From Hyphomicrobiales bacterium (GTDB lineage: Bacteria > Pseudomonadota > Alphaproteobacteria > Rhizobiales > Rhizobiaceae): a stretch of 64,000 nucleotides of DNA. The translations under genes and the position numbers were made by a program. Location: contig JAFKJU010000009.1 in NCBI GenBank assembly GCA_017305935.1, forward strand, positions 186,001-250,000, in the 5' to 3' direction. Shown piece after piece: positions 18,368-25,581 of the stretch. Every line of letters starts with the position of its first letter. Position 1 is the first letter of the stretch. Under the pieces are notes generated by a model. The model was not told the DNA's origin, did not search any database, and saw nothing but the letters and a program-made list of their open reading frames with translations.

Positions 18368-18577
18368 TTGTCTGGCATTACTTATTCCACCGGTTCCGTC
18401 ACCACCCCCATTCCCGTGGCCCAGATTTTCCCCTGGGCGCTGTTCGGCGGGCTGCTGATGCTGCTGGCGCTTTATTTCATCAGCACCGAAGAGGGTGCGA
18501 TGCGCCTCGCTTCCGGCCTTGAAGTCCACGAATTCGTGCATGACGGCCGTCATCTGCTCGGGTTCCCCTGCCACTGA
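18368..18577 (+). CDS. cbtB: Cobalt transporter subunit CbtB
   Basis: A 69-residue membrane protein. The start is read as TTG at 18368, eight bases after GAGGAGG; ATG codons further upstream lie in or at the edge of the riboswitch and lack a ribosome site. One membrane helix (FPWALFGGLLMLLALYFI, about residues 18-36) is followed by a short His-rich tail HEFVHDGRHLLGFPCH, the metal-binding-like signature of CbtB. The family is predicted to supply cobalt for cobalamin together with CbtA, which begins 12 bases downstream. Control by the cobalamin riboswitch agrees. Confidence 0.92.
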   Translation: MSGITYSTGSVTTPIPVAQIFPWALFGGLLMLLALYFISTEEGAMRLASGLEVHEFVHDGRHLLGFPCH

Positions 18578-18589
18578 CGGGAGGCTCCC

Positions 18590-19333
18590 TTGGTCGGACA
18601 ACTTTTGCTACGCGGCATGATTGCCGGCGTGATCGCTGGCCTGTTGGCATTCGGCTTCGCCCGGGTGTTCGGAGAGCCGCAGGTCGACAGGGCCATTGCC
18701 TTCGAGGAGAAGATGGCGGCTGCGGCCGGTGAGCCCGAAGAACCGGAAGTCGTGAGCCGCGCCACCCAGGCCGGCATCGGCCTGTTCACCGGCGTCATGA
18801 CCTACAGCGTCGCCATGGGCGGCATTCTCTCGCTGGTCTTCGCCAGCCTTTATGGCCGTGCTGCCGGGGGCCTGAGCCCGCGGGCGCTGTCGGCCTGCCT
18901 CGGCGTGGTCTTCTTCCTGGCGCTGATCCTGGTTCCGGACCTGAAATATCCGCCGAACCCGCCGGCGGTCGGGAACCCCGAGACGATCGGCATGCGCACC
19001 GAGCTGTATTTCGCCATGCTCGTCGCCTCCATCGCCGGTGCGGTGCTCGCCTTTGCGCTGGCGCGCAATCTCGCCCATCGCTGGAGCGGCTGGAATGCGG
19101 CTATCGTCGCCGGCATCGCCTATGTCGTCTTCATCGCAATCGTCCAGGCCTTGCTGCCCTCGATCAACGAAGTGCCGGAGAATTTCCGCGCGCTCGACCT
19201 GTATAATTTCCGGCTGGCGACGGTCGGCTTGCAGATCACGATCTGGACCGTGCTGGCGCTCGCCTTCGGCTTCCTCGCCGAAAAGCAGCTTCGCGCACAG
19301 GGCCTCTATCGCCTCGGCGCTTCGGCGCGTTGA
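18590..19333 (+). CDS. cbtA: Cobalt transporter subunit CbtA
   Basis: 247 residues with about five to six membrane helices, including LLLRGMIAGVIAGLLAFGFA, GIGLFTGVMTYSVAMGGI, LSACLGVVFFLALILV, MLVASIAGAVLAFALA and QITIWTVLALAFGFL. The start codon is TTG behind GGGAGGCTCCC. Acidic and Pro-rich loops (EPEEPEVV; DLKYPPNPPAVGNPETI) are typical of CbtA. It forms the channel-like partner of CbtB in predicted cobalt import for B12 synthesis. It shares the riboswitch-controlled transcript with cbtB and is followed by a hairpin at 19341-19370. Confidence 0.93.
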   Translation: MVGQLLLRGMIAGVIAGLLAFGFARVFGEPQVDRAIAFEEKMAAAAGEPEEPEVVSRATQAGIGLFTGVMTYSVAMGGILSLVFASLYGRAAGGLSPRALSACLGVVFFLALILVPDLKYPPNPPAVGNPETIGMRTELYFAMLVASIAGAVLAFALARNLAHRWSGWNAAIVAGIAYVVFIAIVQALLPSINEVPENFRALDLYNFRLATVGLQITIWTVLALAFGFLAEKQLRAQGLYRLGASAR

Positions 19334-19340
19334 CATCGTT

Positions 19341-19370
19341 CCTGCGGGTGCCGCATCCGGCATCCGCAGG
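19341..19370. terminator. Hairpin after cbtA
   Basis: CCTGCGG-G-TGCCG pairs with CGGCA-T-CCGCAGG around a CATC loop, seven bases after the cbtA stop, followed by CTTTC. It may terminate or attenuate the transcript before the downstream unknown gene. Confidence 0.6.
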
Positions 19371-19377
19371 CTTTCAA

Positions 19378-19403
19378 GCGATTGTGCCTGGCGATTGTGC
19401 CTG
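19378..19403. repeat. 13-base tandem duplication
   Basis: GCGATTGTGCCTG occurs twice head to tail, in the leader of the gene starting at 19433. Probably a replication-slippage duplication; no function is evident. Confidence 0.8.
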
Positions 19404-19432
19404 GCGCGGCCGCTTCAGCGGAGGTTGATCCC

Positions 19433-20053
19433 ATGCATCGGATGCGGGCCGCCGCCACCTTTCTCCTCCTGCTTCTCGCCTTTGCCTGTCCCGCCGCCGC
19501 CCATTCGAACCGGCCCGTCGCCAGCGGCAGCGGTCTCGGTTTTCCCAGCGCCAGCCATGGCGAATTGCTGGTTCTCTCCGCCTATCGCGCCGAAATTCTC
19601 GCGCTCGCGCGCAGCGTCGTCGAGACCGATCCGGATTTCCGCCGGCTGATGAATTATGCGGCCATCGAGTTTTCCTATTGTGGCTGGGGCCTGGCGCCGG
19701 GGGCGATCAGCGACGAGTCCAGCCCTTTCAACGAATGTTCGCATGCCTATCTTTCGGCCGAACGGGCGCTGCTCCTGCATATGCGCGGCATGCCTTCAGT
19801 GGCGGATCGGGCCGGCGAACTCGCCTCGCGCATCGATGCCGACATGGTGCAGCATGGCGCGTCGCTGATCGGCTGCGTCTATTCCGGGGAAGGCTTCAAT
19901 ACCGCCGACTTCGTCACCCCCCATTGGGAAAACATCTGGACACATGCTCCCTCGGCGGTGACCGCCGGCGCAGCCATCGTTTTCGGCGTGGTGTTGTCGG
20001 CAGCCTGTCTGGTTCCCTGGCCGGTCATGCGGCGGCGGATGAAGAGCAGTTGA
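19433..20053 (+). CDS. Exported, membrane-anchored protein of unknown function in the B12 locus
   Basis: 206 residues. Start chosen at ATG 19433 behind GGAGGTTGA. Signal peptide at about residues 5-24 (AATFLLLLLAFACPAAA), then a roughly 130-residue outside domain containing four Cys (FSYCGWG, FNECSHAY, LIGCVYSG and one in the tail helix). A C-terminal helix (AVTAGAAIVFGVVLSAACLVPWPV) is followed by the positive stop-transfer tail MRRRMKSS, so it is probably a type I membrane protein facing the periplasm. It lies 100 bases after cbtA on the same strand and may be co-expressed in cobalt or cobalamin physiology. No family was recognised. Confidence 0.75.
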   Translation: MHRMRAAATFLLLLLAFACPAAAHSNRPVASGSGLGFPSASHGELLVLSAYRAEILALARSVVETDPDFRRLMNYAAIEFSYCGWGLAPGAISDESSPFNECSHAYLSAERALLLHMRGMPSVADRAGELASRIDADMVQHGASLIGCVYSGEGFNTADFVTPHWENIWTHAPSAVTAGAAIVFGVVLSAACLVPWPVMRRRMKSS

Positions 20054-20075
20054 CGACGACAATCCTGAAACCCCT

Positions 20076-20585
20076 TCAGGCCGCTGCCTTTCGCCAAAGC
20101 CGCATCAACGGCCCATCCGGGCCATACAGCGGATCGCTATCCGGCAAGGGCAGGATGCGGATGCGGTCGCGGCCCTCGGCAGAGGGGGCGCTCTTCTGGA
20201 TGTCGGCGTGTTGTCCAGGCGGATAGGCGCCGACGACGAGGAAATCGTCGCTGGCGGCAAGGCGCATATGCCCGGTTCCGGCCGGCAGCACCAGGCAATC
20301 GCCGGCTTGCACCTCCAGCCGCGCTCCATCGGGGCCGCCGATCAGCACCAGACCTTCGCCACGGGCGATGCCCAGCACCTCATGCGCGCCGGTGTGATAA
20401 TGCTGGTAGTTGAAAATGCCGTTGCGCCACAGCCCTGTCCAGCCGGCCTTCTCGAACATGGACTCGAATGCGTCCGCGCGGTCGCGCTGCGGCGACAGGG
20501 CATGACGATAGAGCAACACCGGCAGCATGGGATGGTTCGGCACCCAGTCGCTCTCGGAAAACAAGTAGGTCTCCGGTTCGGTCAT
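20076..20585 (-). CDS. Cupin-domain protein (YjlB-like)
   Basis: About 169 residues. Start chosen at ATG 20585 behind GGGCGGA; a TTG reading six codons longer overlaps the upstream gene. The cupin barrel is marked by FNYQHYHTGAHEVLGIARGEG, whose His residues are metal ligands, and by LEVQAGDCLVLPAGTGH in the second motif. The N-terminus (YLFSESDWVPNHPMLPVLLYR) and overall pattern match small YjlB-type cupins found in many bacteria. No enzymatic role is established for this group. The gene follows the DUF3175 gene by 14 bases in the same direction. Confidence 0.87.
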   Translation of the reverse strand: MTEPETYLFSESDWVPNHPMLPVLLYRHALSPQRDRADAFESMFEKAGWTGLWRNGIFNYQHYHTGAHEVLGIARGEGLVLIGGPDGARLEVQAGDCLVLPAGTGHMRLAASDDFLVVGAYPPGQHADIQKSAPSAEGRDRIRILPLPDSDPLYGPDGPLMRLWRKAAA

Positions 20586-20599
20586 GATTTTCCGCCCTG

Positions 20600-20893
20600 T
20601 CAATGTTTTGCCTTCGGTTTTCTGCCGAAGGCCTTGCGCAATTCGTCCTTGGCCTTTTCCAGCGTCGCGCGGCGGCTGTCGGAAAGCTGGTCGCCGGCGC
20701 GGTTGATATAGAATGTCAGCATCGACATGGCCGAGCGGAAGGGGCTGGCCTTGCGCCGGTCGCTGTCCTCGGCGGAGCGCTTCAGGGATTGCGCAATCTT
20801 TTTCGCGCTGCCTTGCCGGAAAACGCCCCTTCTCAGGTCCAGCGCATCGCTATGTTCGGTAACGTCCTGCGACCACTTCCTCGCGTTTGCCAT
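20600..20893 (-). CDS. DUF3175 protein
   Basis: A 97-residue, strongly basic cytoplasmic protein. It starts MANARKWSQDVTEHSDALDL and contains RGVFRQGSAKKIAQSLKRSAE and a helical TLEKAKDELRKAFGRKPKAKH tail. This matches DUF3175, a small family common in rhizobia, with conserved W-S-V-T and F-x-x-G-S/T-A-x-x-I-A-x-S-L-K-x-S-A features. Its lysine-rich end could bind nucleic acid. GGAGGA precedes the ATG. Function unknown. Confidence 0.85.
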   Translation of the reverse strand: MANARKWSQDVTEHSDALDLRRGVFRQGSAKKIAQSLKRSAEDSDRRKASPFRSAMSMLTFYINRAGDQLSDSRRATLEKAKDELRKAFGRKPKAKH

Positions 20894-20958
20894 GGTCCAT
20901 TCCTCCGTGTCGAACGTCTCGCTGGTCTAATCGCGCGACCGGTGCGATTGTTCCGGAT

Positions 20959-23211
20959 CTACACTGCCAGGAAATCCTCGATGCGAACCGGGAAACGCCG
21001 CACCCGCACGCCTGTCGCATGCCAGATGGCATTGGCGATGGCGCCGACTGTGCCGGTGACGCCGATTTCGCCGACGCCCTTGACGCCGATCGGATTGACG
21101 TAGGCATCGTCCTCCGGCACGAGGATGGCCTCCAGCGACGGCACGTCGGCATTCACGGGCACATGGTATTCGGCGAGATCGGCATTCATGATTCGCCCGG
21201 TGCGATGGTCGGTGACCGCCTCCTCATGCAGCGCGAAGGAGGCGCCCCAGATCATGCCGCCATAATACTGGCTGCGCACGGTCAGCGGATTGATGATCCG
21301 CCCGGCGGCGAAGGCGCCGACGAGGCGCGTCGCCCGGATCTGCCCGAGATCGGGGTCGATGGTCACCTCGGCGAAGACGGCGCCATGCGAATACATGGCA
21401 TGCGCGGCGGCGACCGCCGGATCGCGCGCCGATTTCGCCGTGCCGACCACCTCGCGCGCCCCGGCGCGGGTGAGGATGTCGGCATAGGCTTCGCTGCGCG
21501 CCTCGTCGTCGCGGCGGTGCAGGCGACCGTTGCGGGCGGTGACGCCAATATTGCCGGCGCCGTACAGCGGCGAGGCGGGGTCGTTGAGCGCAAGCTCCGT
21601 CAGCCGGGCGATGGCGTCGATGCCGGCTTCGTGCAAGGCCAGGCCGGCGCTGGCCGTATGGCCGGAACCGCCGGCGACGCCGCCATCCGGCAAGGTCGAG
21701 AGGCCGGAATGGAACTCGACCTGATCTGGATCGAGGCCGAGCGCCTCCGCCCCGATCTGGGCCAGCGCCGTCCAGGCGCCCTGGCCCATGTCGGCGCCGG
21801 CGGTCTCGATCAGGGCGCTGCCGTCGGCGCGCAGTGTCGCCCGCGCCGAGGCCGGGAAATGCGGGCAGGGAAACACCGCCGTGCCCATGCCCCAGCCAAG
21901 CAGGAAACCGTTCTTGTCGCGCATCTGGCGCGGCTGCAGCGGGCGCTTCGACCAGCCGAAGCGTTTCGCGCCCTCGGCATAGCATTCGCGCAGCGCCTTG
22001 GAGGAGAAGGGCCGGCCGCTGCCGGGTTCGGTTTCGGCGTAATTGGCGAGGCGAAAGACGAGCGGATCCATGCCGCAGGCCTCGGCCGCCTCGTCGATGG
22101 CGATTTCGAGCGCCGCCGAGCCGCTGGCTTCGCCGGGCGCGCGCATCGGCCCCGGCGTGCCGGTGTCGAGGCGCAGGCCCTCATGCTCGACCAGGATCGC
22201 CGGGCTGGCATAAAGCGGCAGCGCGGCATTGGCGGCGGGTTCGAGGAAATCATCGAAGCTGGAGGTGGCGGAGAGCGAATGGTGATGCAGCGCCGTCAGG
22301 CGCCCGTCCTCGTCCACGCCGAGGCGCAGCGATTGCCAGGTTTGGCCGCGATGGCCGACCGGACCGTACATCTGGGCCCGGCTGAGCGCCAGCTTGACCG
22401 GCCGGCCGAGCTGGCGCGCGGCGAGGATGGCCAGCAGTTGCGGCCCGTTGAGGATCGCCTTGGAGCCGAAGCCGCCGCCGAGGAAGGGCGAGCGGATGAC
22501 GACGTTTTCGGCGGGAATGCCGAAATAGGCGCCATAGGCGGCGCAGCTCAGCGCCATCGCCTGGTTCGGCATGTCGATCGTCACCTTGTCGCCGTCCCAG
22601 GCGGCGACCACGGCATGCGGCTCCATGGCGTTGTGATATTGCGCCGGCGTCTCGTATTCGGCAGCAACGATGCGCGCGGCGCGGGCAAAACCGGCGTCGA
22701 GATCGCCATGGGCCGTGCGCGGCGAGCCGCCGACGCCGACGGCCGGCGGCGCATAGCGCTCGCCGCTGGCGCGATCGGTGCGGGCGGGCTCGGCCGCATA
22801 GCGGGGCGCAAGCAGCACGGCCGCTTCCGTCGCCGCCTCCAGCGTCTCGGCGACGACCAGCGCGATCGGCTGGTTGACGTAGCGCACGCCGTCATCCTGC
22901 AGCACCTCGACGCGGAAGCCGAAGGGCGGCATCTTCTCCTCGGGATCGTGAAACAGCGGCGGCCGGTTGGCCGGCGTCATCACGGCAACGACGCCGGGAT
23001 GGGCCTCCGCCGCCGCGACATCGAGAAAGGCCACCCGGCCGCGGGCGATGGTCGAAACGGCGGTGACGGCATAGAGAAGGCCGTCCGGCGTATTGTCAGC
23101 GGCATAGGTGGCGCGGCCGGTCACCTTCAGCACGCCGTCGCGGCGGGTCAGCGGCTGGCCGGCATTCGAGCCGTAGCGGCCGGTGCTCATGGGAATGGCG
23201 TCAGGCGACAT
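20959..23211 (-). CDS. paoC: Molybdenum-cofactor subunit of an aldehyde oxidoreductase (PaoC-like)
   Basis: 750 residues, the size of the large subunit in the xanthine-dehydrogenase family. Landmarks are RATYAADNTPDGLLYAV near the N-terminus, FLGGGFGSKAILNG at about residues 242-255, and VKGVGEIGVTG near the C-terminus, where Glu715 is the catalytic base beside molybdenum. It works with the FeS and FAD subunits encoded just upstream to oxidise aldehydes or N-heterocycles. The gene overlaps the FAD-subunit gene by 11 bases. No cofactor-insertion chaperone (PaoD/XdhC type) is in the window. Substrate is uncertain, but the partner subunit points to the PaoABC branch. Confidence 0.92.
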   Translation of the reverse strand: MSPDAIPMSTGRYGSNAGQPLTRRDGVLKVTGRATYAADNTPDGLLYAVTAVSTIARGRVAFLDVAAAEAHPGVVAVMTPANRPPLFHDPEEKMPPFGFRVEVLQDDGVRYVNQPIALVVAETLEAATEAAVLLAPRYAAEPARTDRASGERYAPPAVGVGGSPRTAHGDLDAGFARAARIVAAEYETPAQYHNAMEPHAVVAAWDGDKVTIDMPNQAMALSCAAYGAYFGIPAENVVIRSPFLGGGFGSKAILNGPQLLAILAARQLGRPVKLALSRAQMYGPVGHRGQTWQSLRLGVDEDGRLTALHHHSLSATSSFDDFLEPAANAALPLYASPAILVEHEGLRLDTGTPGPMRAPGEASGSAALEIAIDEAAEACGMDPLVFRLANYAETEPGSGRPFSSKALRECYAEGAKRFGWSKRPLQPRQMRDKNGFLLGWGMGTAVFPCPHFPASARATLRADGSALIETAGADMGQGAWTALAQIGAEALGLDPDQVEFHSGLSTLPDGGVAGGSGHTASAGLALHEAGIDAIARLTELALNDPASPLYGAGNIGVTARNGRLHRRDDEARSEAYADILTRAGAREVVGTAKSARDPAVAAAHAMYSHGAVFAEVTIDPDLGQIRATRLVGAFAAGRIINPLTVRSQYYGGMIWGASFALHEEAVTDHRTGRIMNADLAEYHVPVNADVPSLEAILVPEDDAYVNPIGVKGVGEIGVTGTVGAIANAIWHATGVRVRRFPVRIEDFLAV

Positions 23212-24259
23212 GGCGATCTCCCGTATGGGTCGAGAAGGGCGAGGCGGGCAAAGCGGGCATCACCGCCGGCGTGCCTTCCATCGCAAGGGTCAGCGCTCGC
23301 ACAAGGATGCGGCGCGCCAGCTCGATCTTGAATTCATTGGCGCCGGAAGGCTTTGCCTCGGCCAACGCCAGCGCCGCCGCTCCGGCGAAAGCTTCCGTAT
23401 CCGGCAAGGCGCCTATGAGCGAGGCTTCCGCCGCCCGCGCCCGCCACGGTTTGGCCGCGACCGCGCCGAGCGCCAGCCGCGCTTCGCGGATGCGCCCATC
23501 CTCCACCGTCAGCATGGCCGCGGCCGAAACGACGGCGAAGGCATAGGACATGCGCTCGCGCAGCTTCAGATACCGCGCCTTGGCCGCAAAAGCCTTGGCC
23601 TCGGCCGGCAGGCGCAGGCCGACGATCAGTTCGCCGGGAAGCAGGGCGTTTTCCAGTTCGGGCGTATCGCCAGGCAGGCGATGCAGTGCATCGAGCGCGA
23701 TCTCGCGCGGCCCTTGCGGCCCCTCGATCTCGACCACGGCATCCAGCGCCACCAAGGGCACGCAGACATCCGATGGGTGGGTGGCGATGCAATTTTCGCT
23801 CCAGCCGAGCACGGCATGCAGCCGATTTTCGCCGTGCAATGCGTCGCAGCCGGAGCCGGGAACGCGGCGATTGCAGGCGCTCGCCCCGTCCTGGAAATAG
23901 GCGCAGCGGTTGCGCTGCATCAGGTTGCCGCCGAGCGTGGCGGCATTGCGCAATTGCGCAGATGCGCCGGAAAGCAGCGCTTCGGCCACCGCCGGAAAGG
24001 CGCTCGCAAAGCGGATATCATAGGCGAGATCGGCATTGCGCACCAGCGCGCCGATGCGCACCGACCCGTCCTCCAGCCAGTCGATGCGGTCGAGGCCGGG
24101 CAAGCGGGAAATATCGACGAGCCGTTCCGGCCGCGAGACGCCGATCTTCATCAGGTCGACGAGATTGGTGCCGCCGGCGAGATAGGCGGAGCCGGGCTTG
24201 CCGCCCTCGGCAATGGCTTCAGTCAGGCCTGTGGGTCGGAGGAAATCGAAGCGGTTCAT
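23201..24259 (-). CDS. paoB: FAD and 4Fe-4S subunit of an aldehyde oxidoreductase (PaoB-like)
   Basis: 352 residues. FAD-binding stretches are YLAGGTNLVDLMK (26-38) and NAATLGGN (105-112). Between them and the core lies the short insert that separates PaoB from ordinary xanthine-dehydrogenase FAD subunits, with Cys119, Cys129, Cys138 and Cys157 (RCAYF, ACNRR, GSGCDAL, ENCIATHPSD) expected to hold an extra 4Fe-4S cluster. Start chosen at ATG 24259, overlapping the paoA stop. It relays electrons from molybdenum and 2Fe-2S centres to the external acceptor. Confidence 0.92.
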   Translation of the reverse strand: MNRFDFLRPTGLTEAIAEGGKPGSAYLAGGTNLVDLMKIGVSRPERLVDISRLPGLDRIDWLEDGSVRIGALVRNADLAYDIRFASAFPAVAEALLSGASAQLRNAATLGGNLMQRNRCAYFQDGASACNRRVPGSGCDALHGENRLHAVLGWSENCIATHPSDVCVPLVALDAVVEIEGPQGPREIALDALHRLPGDTPELENALLPGELIVGLRLPAEAKAFAAKARYLKLRERMSYAFAVVSAAAMLTVEDGRIREARLALGAVAAKPWRARAAEASLIGALPDTEAFAGAAALALAEAKPSGANEFKIELARRILVRALTLAMEGTPAVMPALPASPFSTHTGDRHVA

Positions 24260-24753
24260 GCCGCGTCCCTCCCAGTCTCGGCGGTCATCTCGCGCTGCGC
24301 CTGGAGCACTGCCTCGGTGATGCCTTTGTAGGCGCCGCATCGACAGAGATTGCCGCTCATCAGTTCGCGCACCCGCTCGGCATCGTCGCCGGCATGGCCC
24401 TCCGATATCAGGCCAACGGCGCTCATGATCTGTCCGGGCGTGCAATAGCCGCATTGGAAACCGTCGCAGGCGATGAAGGCGGCTTGCACCGGATGCAGCG
24501 CCTCGCCCTCGGCAAGGCCTTCGATGGTGGTGACGCTTGCGCCGTCAAGGGTGGCGGCCAGCGACAGGCAGGCATTGATGCGCCGGCCGTCGACCAGGAC
24601 GGTGCAGGCGCCGCATTGGCCGCGATCGCAGCCCTTTTTGGTGCCGGACAGGTGAAGGCGCTCGCGCAACAGGTCGAGTAGCGTCACGCGCGGGTCGTCG
24701 AGCGCGATGGCGCGCGGCTGGCCATTGACGGTGAGGCTGATGGAGAGTGTCAT
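24256..24753 (-). CDS. paoA: 2Fe-2S subunit of an aldehyde oxidoreductase (PaoA-like)
   Basis: 165 residues. First cluster ligands are in GCDRGQCGACTV (Cys42, 47, 50) with Cys62; the second cluster uses Cys101/Cys104 (QCGYCTPGQ) and Cys137/Cys139 (NLCRCGAY). E. coli PaoA has a Tat leader; none is present here, because the chosen ATG at 24753 (GGAG upstream) leads directly into the ferredoxin fold, and longer readings give no signal. The complex is therefore predicted to be cytoplasmic. First gene of paoABC, divergent from a TetR regulator with an operator-like palindrome between them. Confidence 0.93.
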   Translation of the reverse strand: MTLSISLTVNGQPRAIALDDPRVTLLDLLRERLHLSGTKKGCDRGQCGACTVLVDGRRINACLSLAATLDGASVTTIEGLAEGEALHPVQAAFIACDGFQCGYCTPGQIMSAVGLISEGHAGDDAERVRELMSGNLCRCGAYKGITEAVLQAQREMTAETGRDAA

Positions 24754-24846
24754 GGGGATACTCCATTCAGAGAAAGTGCTATGACGGATCGAAGCCGCGG
24801 GGAGCGGCAGGCGACGGGCTTTGCGTCGTCGCGATGCAGGCGGCAA

Positions 24847-24869
24847 TATACGGAGGGTGCCTCCGTTTA
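24847..24869. promoter_or_regulatory. TetR operator candidate between paoA and tetR
   Basis: TATACGGAGG-GTG-CCTCCGTTTA: perfect 7-base arms ACGGAGG / CCTCCGT, with partial extension to TA..TA at the ends. It lies 28 bases before the regulator start and about 95 bases before paoA. One dimeric repressor here could control both divergent promoters. Confidence 0.75.
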
Positions 24870-24896
24870 GCAAGAGGGCAAGCTTTTTTCAGTCAG

Positions 24897-25475
24897 ATGG
24901 AACACGAGACCGCAAAGACAAGACGCAAGCCCCGTGCCGATTCGCTGCGCAACCGCGAGCGGCTGCTGGCTGCCGCCGCCGAGATTTTCAGCGCCGGCGC
25001 CGGGCAGGCGAGCCTGGAGGCAGTGGCGCGGGCGGCGGGCGTCGGCATCGGCACGCTCTATCGGCATTTCCCGACGCGCGACTCCCTGTTCGAGGCCGTC
25101 TATCGCCACGAGGTCGATCTGCTCGGCGAACTCGCCGAAAAGCTGGCGGGTGAGGCCGATCCCGTCGAGGCGCTGAAAACCTGGCTGCAGGCAAATATCC
25201 GGCTGGTGGCCGCCAAGAAGGGTATGATCGAAGCCCTGCAACTCGCCGCCCACGGCTCCTCCGACCTCAAGGCCTATAGCTACGAACGCATGCTCGGCGC
25301 ACTGCGCACCCTGCGCGACCGCGCCGTCGCCGCCGACGCCATCCGCGACGACATCCCCGCCGAAGATCTGTTGCGGACGTTGCTCGGCATCTTCTACGCC
25401 CAGAGCAGCCCGGACTGGCATCCGACGGCATTGAGGATGGTGGATGTGTTTGTGGATGGTCTTCGGCGGCGGTAA
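24897..25475 (+). CDS. TetR-family transcriptional regulator
   Basis: 192 residues. The N-terminal helix-turn-helix is classical: RERLLAAAAEIFSAGAGQASLEAVARAAGVGIGTLYRHFPTRDSLFEAVYRHEV. The C-terminal ligand domain is unassigned beyond the family. Start chosen at ATG 24897 as the first methionine after the palindrome; further upstream readings run through the operator. Divergence from paoABC and the shared palindrome suggest that it represses the oxidoreductase operon until an aldehyde-type inducer binds. That functional link is inference. Confidence 0.9.
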   Translation: MEHETAKTRRKPRADSLRNRERLLAAAAEIFSAGAGQASLEAVARAAGVGIGTLYRHFPTRDSLFEAVYRHEVDLLGELAEKLAGEADPVEALKTWLQANIRLVAAKKGMIEALQLAAHGSSDLKAYSYERMLGALRTLRDRAVAADAIRDDIPAEDLLRTLLGIFYAQSSPDWHPTALRMVDVFVDGLRRR

Positions 25476-25515
25476 GAAAAGTCCTTTCTAACCAGGCAGG
25501 ACCATGCCGCCATCG

Positions 25516-25538
25516 CCTTCTCCCCCGAGGGGAGAAGG
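25516..25538. repeat. Intergenic palindrome, copy 2
   Basis: CCTTCTCCCC-CGA-GGGGAGAAGG, identical in arms to the copies at 512-536 and 28792-28814. Here it lies between two convergent genes (tetR and the sorbosone-dehydrogenase-like gene) and may act as a bidirectional terminator. Confidence 0.8.
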
Positions 25539-25581
25539 GGCCTTGGAGCGGCCGGCTTGCTTCATAGGCGATTGCCCTGCC

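Noticed and set aside
20887..23331. 814-codon open frame opposite paoC
   Set aside because: Arg/Ala/Gly/Asp-rich antisense translation; paoC carries all family signatures.
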